Assembly: GCA_004369045.1 (NCBI GenBank)
Contig: ML213515.1
Coordinates: forward strand, 498,401 to 562,400
DNA length: 64,000 bases
DNA from: Heliocybe sulcata
Lineage: Eukaryota > Basidiomycota > Agaricomycetes > Gloeophyllales > Gloeophyllaceae
Direction: 5' to 3'
In this document: piece after piece, positions 11,291 through 22,518 of the stretch
Layout of the letters: the number at the start of each line of letters is the position of its first letter
Position numbering within the stretch: the first letter of the stretch is position 1
The notes under the pieces: model-generated
What the model was told of the DNA's origin: nothing
What the model saw: only the letters and a program-made list of their open reading frames with translations
The model's database searches: none
Position numbers and translations under genes: made by a program

Positions 11291-13528
11291 TCACGCCCAA
11301 CCAGACTCGAACCACCACCTCTTCTCCGCGTCCCTCACAGACCACTCCACGACACCGTGCGTAGAAGCAACGTATACCCACGACCCCGTCGGATCGAAGC
11401 ACACTCCCGCCAGATCCAAGTCCCTCTCATCCTCCTTCGCAGCCTTCTCAGCAGAGGCCACCAAATTGTCGTGCAGCACATCAAGCGTACTCCGCCTAGA
11501 GTGCCGCCGTATCCTGCCCACCCGCGAAACGAGTCGATCGCGAGCAGACAGTGCGCCCTGAGGGACCTGAAGCGTGTTCGATGACTCGTGTGCCCACTGT
11601 GACGGCTGCACCGGCATGGGAACGTTGATGGGAGGCATCGGGACCGGTGATCCCGCTCTCGAATGCTCCCGGGATGAGACGCACGCGTCCATATCCACAT
11701 CGTCGCCATCAGCATCCACCTCCATCTCTTCCCTCCTCTCCATCCGCTCCTGCATATCAATATCATTCCCCTCCCGAGTGCTCCTCGCACGAATCCCGTG
11801 CTGGCCCAGAATTCGTCTAATCCCCTCTTCCTCCTCAGAGTCATCAAATGGCGGGATGAGCACCATATTCTCGCGCTCATCCTCGGACGAGTCAGCCCGC
11901 GGGTCAACCCTCACACGCTCGCGGAATCGTCTACGTTCCTCCAGAGCATCAAAGAGAGTGGACCGCGCACTCTCTGGTGGAGAGTCGCTGAAGACAACTA
12001 TCCGAGGAAGAGGTGATGACCTTGCTGCCGAAGACGATCGAGGCGCAGAGCGGTGAACTAAGGATGAGCTATGGTCGGCTGTCCGCGGTCGTATCCGCAC
12101 CGAGGGAGTTGTCCGTGCTGCAGGAAGTACATTATCGCAAGATTGAGGACTCGGTACTCGGACTATTTCTTCCGTTTCAAACGTCCTCGCATCAACGACG
12201 TGCAACAGTGACGTGTGCTAGCGAATAAAATCAGTTGTCATCCAAGGATGGCTGATGCCTCGTGATGTGACAACGCACCTCGGTAAATGTCATGAGCTCC
12301 ATGCCATGGTCCGATGGATCATTAAACTTTACACATCGGAATCCCCAGCCTGGGGCTCTCGCGCCCCCTCTCGCCCAATCCCACGGGTCATCGTAGATCC
12401 AGCCACTAGCTGACCCATTACCTGCCCTACACCAATGAGGCAGTCTCGACTTGTCTGACTCGAAGATCTTCAACGGCTTGGAACTTCGGACATCCCAAAC
12501 AACTACCATGCCCTCCTGGCTTGCGACCGCAAATTTAGACCCATTTGGTGCGAATGCCGTAGAGAATGATGCGGGGATGCTGGATCCAGGACCGAAGGGA
12601 GAAGAAGACGCCGGAGGTAAGGTTATCGTGGATGTCGGAGTGAAGGTGAGTCGAGAAGAACCGGATAGGTGATGGAGGAAGACCTGAGAGGAATCGCCGA
12701 CCGAAAGCAAGGTGCGACCATCAGGCGATACAGAGGCTACGGGGCGCGAGAGTCAGGCATACTGCCAAGACTAAGCAAACATGAACGCTCACAGTGATTT
12801 ACAGCGTCGGGCAGCTTGAGCGTGCCTGCATCCCCTAATGTATGTGATCGCGAACGAATCCCTATGTCAAAGAATCGTACTGTGCCGTCGTTGTTGCTAA
12901 CCACTACCCGAGGCTCCACCCTGCCTTCGGGCGTCCTTGTGAGGTTGAGATTCCCGGTCGTGAAAGTGACGGAATTATTTATTGAGGCCGAAGGGCCAGT
13001 TGAAGAATACGCCCGGAGGACATGTTCTTCACTCCATAAGCACTGCTTTGGAGCTGAAGAGTACGGTGCCGTAGAATCATCTGAAGACAGGGAGGTGGAC
13101 GTATGGAGGGAAAGATGTAGCTGTGCGTCTTGGCCGCCAGCGGCAAACAGGGTGGCTCCTGGTAGTTGAAGGGAAGCCAGACTGTTTGGAACGAAACGCA
13201 ACTTGGCAATTGACCGGGGTACCTTAATATCCAGGATAACGTTACTCTGATCTTCTCGCGCTGTGTTGGCAGCCTGCGCGACTTACGGAATTCGGCGTAC
13301 AGACGTCATGCTCAAGTATCTTGCCTCCCTGCATGCCTTGCGACTGCACATAGTTCACAACTCCCCGCTCCTTTGGGCAGATGATCAGGTCCCGAAGTTG
13401 TCTGTAAGCACTGGTCATTGCGGTAGGTCATGGGAGAGATACTGATATACTTACACATGGTTAATTGTTACCGGCGTCGGCGCTGCCGAGGTTGGCGTTG
13501 AAGACAGTAGAGACGATTCTCGCGCCAT
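11291..13528 (-). CDS. WD-repeat protein with DUF2415-like region
   Basis: The first exon (13455-13528) gives MARESSLLSSTPTSAAPTPV. The next gives YRQLRDLIICPKERGVVNYV and EHDV, a conserved N-terminus of fungal DUF2415 proteins. Later exons carry beta-propeller segments: LFAAGGQDAQLHLS, VVVSNNDGTVRFFDI, SVGDSSQVFLHHL, FAVASQEGMVVVWDVRSSKPLKIFE and a GWGFRCVKFN segment. The last exon (11291 to about 12205) begins with MHVVDARTFETEEIV-like sequence, carries a long Ser/acidic linker and ends with another WD-like unit (GVCFDPTGSWVYVAS.HGVVEW). It is probably a cytosolic or nuclear scaffold; no enzymatic motif is present. The long disordered insert inside the last repeats is notable. The family call rests on recognition by eye. 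Confidence 0.8.
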
Positions 13529-14047
13529 GTCGAAGGCAAGTCAGAAATCGAGACGAGTGGCAGCTATATAGAGCAGCGTATGCTATGGCATCGAGGATGG
13601 GAGTCCGGTGGCGGCATTCACAAGCAACCATGCAGCTGTAGCGCATGACGCTATTTGGCCCGAGGCTGCGAACCGGCAGATGCGCCGATGAACCAGATGC
13701 GCCGATGAACCAGTTCAAGTCTCCGGCGCCTACCTTTCGTATACTCAAAGACATGGACGAGAGGAAAGAGAGTATGGTTGAGGGATATACTGGCATGACT
13801 GTAGAAGCGGCATCTCATACATCAGACTGAGAGGTGTACTACGACGCCACCGTGCAGTCTGATCTCATCACACCACACGCTCTGAGTCTCCCGAGTCGGA
13901 CATAGTTCAGACTGGTGAGAAGCGTGGGCCCTTCGTTGAAGGGATCTCAACGCACTTCACTTCACTACATATTATAGCCATGATACCGAACGCGATTATT
14001 AGGGAGACCGTCCAAAACCTGTAACGTACCAATAACGAGAATAGCTA
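13529..14047. other. Intergenic spacer
   Basis: This is the promoter of the WD gene and the 3' flank of the leucine-rich-repeat gene, both minus strand. No further gene was recognised. Confidence 0.55.
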
Positions 14048-16985
14048 TCACTCGATTCTGCCTCGCAACCAACTCAACAAGCCTTTCGTACCCTCTCTTT
14101 CCCAGATACGTCGCTGGGGAACACGGAACCTAACACGCAAGCTCATGAGCCGACGCCCTGCACCAAAAGGTAGATTCACTCACACATTCCCATCGACCAA
14201 AAATACATCAAGAGGAAGCAGTCCTAGCTCCGGCGGCAGCTTTCCAATCGCGTTGTCCCGCAGATCCAGCTCTTCGAGCTTCCACTCCGGAAAATCCCTG
14301 TTCCCCTTGAAATGGTCCGCGATCGCCGTAAACCCCTCCAGGCCATCCAACCGGTTACCACGTAGCCGGAGGTGCTTTAGTCCCTTCCGGGTAGAACTTG
14401 ATAACACCAAGGACGAAAGCGTCGCCTCCGTGAGAGCGTCGGAAGTCAGCGCGTTATCCGATAAGTCGAGTGTTTGCATGCTCGGGAATAGCGTCGCAAG
14501 CAGAGGCAGGAGCGATTCGGATGTTCGCCCGCCGCTCGCATCCCCTCTGAACACCGGGACCGAATCGCCGAACCCACATCCCTCCAGACTGAGTTCTTCA
14601 AGGTAAGGCAAGAATATCCCATCCGATGAAGGCAGTCTGATGACCGGGTCCATACGCCGATTAGCCAGTATCAGCACCCGCAACGTCTGCGCAAACGGCT
14701 CTGCTGCAATTTCTGCAAGCGGCAGCGTCGGCGTTGGCAAGGCCAGCTCCACCCTATCAACGGCGTCAGCATCCCCGCCCCATGGCGGAATCGCTAGCGA
14801 AAATGCACGCGCGTGCGAGACAGCCTTCGATGGCGGCTTAGACGGCGGTAAAGTCAACCCTTGCGTCTTCTCATTGTAGAACTGCGGGTTCGACAACGAG
14901 ATCGCCTGTAGCGGCGGCGATCGTGGGGCAGACGGGTTCACAGCAGCAGCAGGTGCAGCATGTGGGACCTGTGCATTCATTGCAGCAGCAGCCCTAGCTC
15001 TTCGTTGAGCGCCTGCCGACAGCAGCCCTTGCTCAGCTTCGACCTCCCAGGACTCCTTCCCAGGCCCACGCGTGGTCTGCTTCATGTTGTCCGTCGATGA
15101 AGCCGGCTTGGCATTCGACGCGGCTGCAAGAGCCCTCGCACGTCGTTTTGCGCCCTCGGTTAGCAGACCCTGCTCGGCCTCGATCTCCCAAGGCTCTTTG
15201 ATGACCTCCTTCCCAGAATTATCCATTCGGCCGAGGGGAGTATCAGGTTCGTCCTGGACTACCTGGCGCCCGGCCTTGATCTTCGCTCGCCTCTCGGCCT
15301 CGACCTCCCATGCCTCCTTGACAACCTTCTTCCCGAGAAGCACACGCAGGGTTCCCTCAGGCGGGTCCTCAGTTGTGTAGTCAAAGCTCAGCTGCTTAGA
15401 CACGGGCGACAGTGCAGCTTGCACAGGATCAACGGTCGCCTGCGTCATGCCGCAATCCAGTACGCGAAGCACAGGGAACGGAGAGTCGAGGTTGCCGAGC
15501 AGATCAGGCGTGAACGACCTGTCGCTGAGATTCGAATTCTCGAAACGCAGCTCTCGAAGTTTCGGTAATTGTGCGACCGCGCGGAGGAGGGATGTGCAAG
15601 TGGCAGTGCCGGTTTCTAATGGGTTAGCCGATAGATCGAATTTGATCAGAGAGGGCGGTAAATCGCCTGGATCATGATTGATGTCAATCGCTGATATGCT
15701 GTTGTGCGAGGCATCGAGAGTCTGGAGCTTGGGCAATGGCCTTTCAGCACGGGGTATGACAGGCACGAAGAAGTCGGAGGATCGCCTTTGGTGTGACTTG
15801 GCCTTAGCTTCAGGGGTGAAGGGCGACCGGAGAGGGAGGGAGGTTAGAGAGTTGTGAGCGATATTCAGATGGACTAGGCTGGGGAGGGCGAAGATATTGG
15901 CCGGCAACGACGTCAGCGAGTTCTGTGAGAGGTCGAGGTAGACTAGTTCTGTCAGGTCGGCAAAGGTGTCAGGCAGGCTCGTTAACTTGTTATTGTGAAG
16001 CTGCACGACAATGTCATTGGATGATCAAAGGGAACGGATTGATTACCTACATCCATCGTCTGGAGGGAGCCAAATAGCGAGATCTCGTGCTGGATCTCGA
16101 CAATCTCGTTACTCCAGGCCTTGAGTACCTGCAGATCCTGTGCTTCGTACCACGTAGGCACTTCACGGCCGTTCTTATACTTCGTCGCCGCCTTACTATC
16201 TGGGAGAGCGGGTTCCTCCGGGAGGGAAGGCAGAGGGTCGGGTTTGACGCCCAAATGGATTTCAAACAACGCGGATGGCAAGCATCTGAGGGATCGTGTG
16301 GAGAGGTTTATTTGACCTGGATTGACAGACTTGCGCTGGTGAGTGGCGATGTCAGATACGGATAGGGACCAGGACCGATATGAGCAGGACGCGCGACAAG
16401 AAAGCATCCGGGGACGCGAAGTATCAATCATATCGTGCAAGCTAACTCACCTGAGCTGCGAGAGCGTTCGATCGTTTCCCTCACAGACCGCCGTCCCAGG
16501 TCGAGTTCGTCCTCTTCTTGTTTCTGCACGGGCCGGAAGTTATCGTCGACCTCTCCAAGATCATCAAAAGTACTCTTGGTGGCACTCGTCTGCGCCTTCT
16601 TGACTTCGGCACGTTTCAGCGCGATGGCTTCGCGGATGCTGAGAGCGGGCTTAGATGTAGACGGCGGCGCTTCCGCCTCTACGGGCGAAGGAGACTTGGT
16701 GGTCTTCCTCACGGGGCTCTTTAATGGCTGCCTAGGACCTAGCGCGGAGTTGACGCGGGTCCTGGCAGGTGCTGCAGAATCCACTCTAGCTCTGGCGGTG
16801 ACAGGGGACGAGACGGTAGATTTCACGCGAATTCTCGGAGTGGGGGAAGTCGGAGAAGACGGCGAAGTCGCACGAGACCCGGGGGATGGCGGCACTAAGG
16901 ACTTGACTGATGTGCCCACAGAGGGCTTAGATGTTGCTGGTTTCGCATTCGGACGACTAGAAGGGGGTTGAGGTATACGAGACAT
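14048..16985 (-). CDS. LRRC40-like leucine-rich-repeat protein
   Basis: Exons (complement) are 16451-16985, 16051-16316, 14184-16000 and 14048-14129, giving 899 residues. The N-terminal ~180 residues are Ser/Pro/Thr-rich and probably disordered, ending in a Lys/Arg/Glu helix. Leucine-rich repeats follow: INLSTRSLRCLPSALFEIHL, LHNNKLTSLPDTF, LDLSQNSLTSLPANIF, LNIAHNSLTSLPL. They resume after a mid-protein linker and end with LEELDLRDNAIGKLPPELG. The tiny last exon gives the family-typical ending WEREGTKGLLSWLRGRIE. The linker holds three copies of a W-E-[VI]-E-A-E unit. LRR proteins of this type bind other proteins; the partner is unknown. The start at 16985 (MSRIPQPP) was preferred over an in-frame ATG at 17039. 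Confidence 0.85.
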
Positions 16986-18380
16986 GTCCTCGAGGCTGTA
17001 TCCGTCAACTGAGAGCTCAGTAAACGTAAAAAGATTCACACTGGTAGTTGCTGACCCTTCAGCAACCGCGGTCCTGGTCAGAACGGAGAGGCCGTCGACG
17101 ACTGCTAAAGTGGTGGATGTTGAAGTTAACGCGTTGAGATATCGGTATGGTAAATATATTCACACGCCACAACAGGCATGCCTCCTCTGAAACAACTCAA
17201 ACCAAACGTCCTGAATCTTCTGAGAATCCGAGCGGCCATCACGACAACCTCAGGTAGGCACCTACGGACGACTGGCTGAATCCTATTTTCTCGTCAGCTC
17301 ATGGAGTCTTATTCTCAACTGGCGATTCTCATTTTTGAAGGCTCTGCTAGCTTCCTCCCATGACGTCGCCAAATACACCTAGTATCTGTATCTGCCTCAT
17401 TTGCACCGCGAGTCCGCTCAAAAATAGGATGGCTGTGTACTAGTAGCGCTCAACAGAGCTGCGCGCAGTAACGCCAAAGCCGTAATGGAGGCATTCACAG
17501 CTTACTGTCCGTATGTGGTGCGCCACCCTCGGCTCATTGCAGGCAGTGCACTCACCGCCTCTACCCCCTGGACGTTAGCTTGTGCCTTTGTTTCTCAAAG
17601 AATTCCGAAGCGGTGCTACCCTGGATCCCTCTTATTAATGAGAAATGCCCTAAACATTGAATCTGTTTGCCGGTCTCCCGCTGCACTGGTCCGAAGTCGA
17701 ATCATGGCTCTCACAACTGAATGTGATCATACAGATGCGGCACTTTACAAGGCTTCTGTACGCGTAGTTCGTCGAAAAACCCGCGGATTACTTGTCTGGC
17801 ACTTCTCAGCCTTCAATAATGCCATACTCCCGCATACCGTCGGGATCTCACGTGGGAATCCTCGTATGGTCGCCTATCTCTCCTGATTGTGAACACTGCC
17901 TATATTCAACGTGACCCTGCCACTGCGGAGATGCACTGCCTCGCTTGCATTAATTCAGCGATACGCTGACTACTTCGCATGTCAGCGACGACGGCGTACT
18001 ACATCTGGGTTTTGAGGTCGTAATGTCCTTTTGGGCTTACGGACCAAGGCCATAAGGTCGATTCCCATGCACTGCATTCTCTCCATCTTCGTCGATCCTC
18101 TGGATTATTCTGATCCTTGCTTTGAACCCCCGAATCTTTATCGGTACCCGCTCATTCTCCCTGGGACACTGTTCCCAGTCTAGCCACGTTGCGAAGGCCA
18201 GGTAGGCTGTGCGTCGCACTCGAGAACCCTTCTGCTACGGACGTTCTCGAAAACGCCAGCGCGCATAGCCTCAGTTGCCTCAAAAGTATTACCTGGCGTT
18301 AACGTTATAAACATGCTGGACCGAGGACCCATCGATAGGCACACTCCCCGGTAGTGGTGAGTCGCGGTACATCCTCTGAC
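16986..18380. other. Intergenic region between divergent genes
   Basis: This holds the promoters of the LRR gene (minus) and the first zinc-finger gene (plus). A 133-codon open frame at 17485-17886 has no domain and no supporting splice structure. No gene was recognised. Confidence 0.5.
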
Positions 18381-19811
18381 ATGGACCCATACCACGACCC
18401 TACACAACATAACCCGTTCTATGACGGCGCGGAAGACCCGTTCCTACTACTAGACGACTATGAAAGGGAGAACTTGAGACGCGGTGCAGCAGAGCTCGCC
18501 GACCACGATAATGACTACCTTGCTGCGCCTCGCAGTAGGGAACAGTCTTATGTCTCCGGGCCCTTTTCGCAGGAAACTGGCGGCAGTATAGCAGTCACAA
18601 TAGATGAAGCATTTGGCCCTAGGCGTCTTCATGCAGAAGAGAGTCCATTTGTCTCGCCAGCGCCACGGATTACTCATAATCAGGGCTCCCTGCGGCCCCT
18701 TCAAACGGAGATGTCCATCAACGGTAGAGACGGTCATATATTGGGCTGGCGTTCAGGCATGTGCTGATTTATCTGTGCTTATAATCTATCGCTGACTCAC
18801 GGGCAGATGTCTATGCATCGGATGATGGCATGCTGTCCCCGAATATCACATTTACTCCAGCCGAAGGGGAGTTTCTTTCAAGTCCCCTACCGTCCTCATA
18901 TACCCCCTTATCTGAATCAACTTCGCCGTGGTTATCTTCTTCTTCTTCAGAAACTTCCTTTCTCGCTGCCGGTCTGCAGAACATGGACCTGGGAGATACT
19001 AATATGGGCGAGTCGCTCAGATCGCGAGACCGTCCCTTCTCGCACTTTCCAACTACACCGAGTCTACCATCCCAGGTAGATCATCAGCTGGACGACGGCA
19101 GGGACTGCACAGCAACGTCCTCTCGCAATTTGTCTGTGAACATGCTCACAGCGTCCCGCTCTCCACCTACCTTGGGGCACCGCCATTCCATATCCGTACC
19201 AAGCTCTCAGTATCTTTCACCGCCGACTACGATAGACAAGCGCGGCCGCGGGCACTCTCGCTCCGTCTCGCAAGGTTCACCCTCCACCAGCAGGCAGTCA
19301 CCCCACCGCTCCTCACCCTACCCTAGCCCTCACGCTAGTCCCAGAATAAGTCCACAGCCCTTTGACGAGGATGACATCGATAGATTGTCTCCGACCCGCT
19401 CATTTTACTCCTTCACTTCGACTTCGGCCGAATCGCTGAGCTCCGCCTCGTCCGTGCCGCCTCCTGCTAATGTGCAGAGACAACAAATCACCAGTCGAGC
19501 TATTAAGGAAGCAAGCGAATCTAGAAGGACGGCTGATGCGCGCTACTACTGTGAAGTCGAAGGATGTGGACAGACCTTCACAAGGCGGAGTAATCTGATC
19601 GGTATGACTCAATTCGTCTTCACTCGAGGACGTGTCAGTAATCTCATCTTTGGTTGACTCAGGTCATTATACGGCCCACTCGGGCGAAAGGCCGTTCCCA
19701 TGCAAGGAGCTGAACTGCGACAGGAAGTTCGCCCGCTCTAGTGATCTCAGTCGTCACTTGAAGAAAGTACACAAGAAAGAAGCGAGAAAGAGGACAGAAG
19801 CACCGACATGA
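18381..19811 (+). CDS. C2H2 zinc-finger transcription factor, copy 1
   Basis: Exons are 18381-18723, 18807-19601 and 19663-19811, giving 428 residues. Most of the protein is Ser/Pro-rich and disordered, with an acidic N-terminus (MDPYHDPTQHNPFYDG) and an SPYPSP motif. The C-terminus carries two adjacent zinc fingers. Finger 1 is C-x4-C-x12-H-x3-H (CEVEGCGQTFTRRSNLIGHY) and finger 2 is C-x4-C-x12-H-x4-H (CKELNCDRKFARSSDLSRHL). They are joined by the standard HSGERPF linker, and a basic tail follows. The last intron falls after the Gly that precedes the first zinc-binding His. The protein is probably a nuclear DNA-binding regulator; the target is unknown. The next gene downstream is a paralogue. 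All metal ligands are present here. Confidence 0.85.
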
Positions 19812-20614
19812 CCAGTGTCTGCGCGTATCAAATCAGAGCACGTGCATTGCATGTACAGCGACGCCGCCTCAGCCAAGGCTCTGCGGTGACGTGACTTCTG
19901 TGTGTAAAGCTAGGGTTCACCAGCGATACCCCGTTCAGGTGATTAGCTGTCTCACAATCTTCCTAGCTTCATCGAAGCGGCAGTTTCATCTGTATACTGC
20001 GATTATCCCGACTATTGTCAACTCCCTGGTTTGGCTACTAATTGTGTATCTTCTCTTCTACGCCACCAGCCCCAGTTGTACTGCCCGTGCTTTGTATCTA
20101 TATAGTCTTTCGTCATTACGACACTCTGGGCTGGTGGACTATCCGTTGCCCGAACAGCCTGGGGTTTATCTCACGAGACGGGCGGTGCAGCGGAACCATG
20201 TCTTGCGCTACGCGCACATCCCTCTACTATTAGGAGCCGCTGTGCAAAAGTATCGTTTTTCGTATCATGGTAGTCCATCTCTTGGATATTTTTCCGGTCC
20301 GGGGCTTGGAGATTCGAAGTCCTTTGTAGAGGCAGTGATTGCGAGGTAGCTGCGCATGGTTCGGGTGGTCTGCGCCGACGCTATCACGCCAAGGCAGGTG
20401 TGACTGAGGCCTGAATGGAAACCACAACTTGCGACGTCTCCGTGAATGCGGTGTCATTCTGCCCTAATTTCATCTGATCTTGGTCGTCCGAGTGTGCCGT
20501 ATGACGTATGTGCGGTGCAGAACCGAGCTTTCCAGGGGCTTAAAAGCATATGGCTGCCATGATGGCAGTACCATCGTCTTTCTAAACGCAGCTCAGTCAT
20601 GGTCTCGAGTAGGG
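19812..20614. other. Spacer between the two zinc-finger genes
   Basis: Mostly the 3' flank of copy 1 and the promoter of copy 2. A 152-codon frame at 19891-20349 lacks domains. Upstream exons of copy 2 could lie here but none could be fixed. Confidence 0.4.
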
Positions 20615-21920
20615 ATGGAGATTCGTTCGCACGATGTGACCGCAGTGGGAGTTGGCGATATAGAAGCGACTCAACTGCGTATCCAAGCCACTCTGAGCCC
20701 ATCTACGCGAAGGGCGTTGACATCCGGACGTAGGTTATCTAACCTGCCCGTTCGCCGCAGGCGACTTACCAGCATCAACAGCTCATATCAACAAGGAGAA
20801 TTATTCACCGTGGATAGTCCATGCGCAACCCCCCATTCCTCATCTCTTGTTGCTCCTGGGCTTGGGGCACGGGACTCGGCGGACTTGACAGTATCATATG
20901 ATCCACATGCGAGAATGCACGCTGGCCTTCACTTGGCAGACACACTACCCCATCCTCTGGGCAACGCAGCCTTTACGGCAGCGTCTCTCACCCAGTATGA
21001 TGGGATGAGGTTTTCAGGCGCTGGCACAGAAAACAACACTCAATCGAGCCGCACGGTATACGAGTTTTCATCCTCTCACCAAAATTCATCCACTTCAACA
21101 TTTCAGACATACCCCGACTTGTGCGATTCGTTGTACCGACAGCTGCAAATTTGCGCAGAGCAGAGTCAGGCTGGATTTCTAGACCATGGATCATATGATA
21201 TCAGCACACTCGCTACGGCAGTCCAGGAGCAGGAACCATCTATGGCTGACCACGAAGTTGCTCCGCCAATATGGGACATGAAATTGGAGGACGATGACAG
21301 TACATCTAGCCATAGGTTCGCCGCTAGTATGCAGCAGCAAGTGGTAGATTTTACCACTGCCTCCTCCAAGCCAGTGGGCTATGATACAGATTACCTACAC
21401 CCGGATCCTACGGCTTGGGCAGGGGGTACAGAAGTTTCCAGAAGTTCTTCCTGCAGTTCCGTCAGTTGGGAAAGCAGATCATACCATGAAAGAACGTCTC
21501 CTTACCCGTCTCCCATGACTTCTGCAACGAGCCTGGTTGATAGCTCTCTGAGCAAGCCGGAGGCGTGGACCTACCCGAGGGTTCAGCCAGAAGACAAAGG
21601 GATGATCAAGCAAGAAGTAGGCACATCGGCTATTAAGCGAGCGAGCCGAGCACGTCGCAAAAATCCCGCGAAATGGCTATGTCAGATCTGCGGGTCGACG
21701 TTCACCAGACGAAATAACTTGAAAGGTATGATCTCTCAGACTTTAGTTCACGTTCTACATTGTTCTCATGAGATTCATCGCAGGCCGTGAGACGTCTCAC
21801 AAAGGAGAGCGTCCTTACCTGTGTTTCTCTCCACGATGCGAGAAATCATTCGCTAGGCCGAGCGATCTTAAGCGCCATACCAAGGCCGTTCACAAAAACC
21901 AGCAGGAAGGGCGAATGTAA
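20615..21920 (+). CDS. C2H2 zinc-finger protein, copy 2, with altered finger 1
   Basis: Exons are 20615-21725 and 21784-21920, giving 415 residues from this start; the true start is uncertain because the frame stays open upstream to about 20480. The layout matches copy 1: a long Ser/Thr/Pro-rich region with an SPYPSP motif, then a basic stretch (RASRARRK) and two C-terminal fingers. Finger 1 reads CQICGSTFTRRNNLKG, then Arg-Glu-Thr-Ser-His, so the first zinc-binding His is Arg as spliced here. Finger 2 is CFSPRCEKSFARPSDLKRH with H-x4-H intact. The intron sits after the same Gly as in copy 1, which supports local duplication. It is probably a nuclear regulator, with DNA binding possibly weakened. 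Confidence 0.75.
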
Positions 21921-22518
21921 GGAGACAGCACGGCGGCAGGGCCAGTCCCTGCATTCGTTCACTAGACACGCGTATCATAGGTGATAGTTTCAGGCCCGAA
22001 AAGGTCATTCTTCTTGAGCGATCAGATGCATAGAGCGCTGTACCACATACCCTATTAATCTAGGGCACATCCCATACATGATTGTGCAGTCACCAAGCGC
22101 TGCGATACTTAAGCTTTATCACCCGGATCAAGAGTTTTGTTGCTTACAGTCTACTTCACGAGGTGCACTGGAAGTTACGAACAACCTTTGTCGATTCTCG
22201 AAGGCAGATGTGATGGTTTTGGCGCCCGAGCGTCCATCGGATAGAAGGTGTGACAGTCACTTTAGTCACGCCTTACCCGGTTCCTCCCTGATTGTCATTG
22301 TCATTCCTTGTTTCCCCGACGCCGTTCCTGCTTGTCCTTTCCACGTTCTGATTAAACGGTCTGCTGCGAAATTACTATAAGGATTGCCACTGCCACCGTC
22401 ATAGCGAGCATCACGACAGTCCCGGACGAGTTGTCCCACAACGTCCTGAAATTGCGTAAGTCGATGATATTTATGCACCAATCTTCGAGGCTCATGTCCT
22501 TGCGGGGCGTAGGTCGTA
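21921..22518. other. Intergenic spacer
   Basis: This is the 3' flank of the second zinc-finger gene and the promoter of the next plus-strand gene. No gene was recognised. Confidence 0.55.

Noticed and set aside
17485-17886. 133-codon plus-strand frame between divergent genes
   Set aside because: No domain, signal peptide or splice support; composition looks like intergenic DNA.
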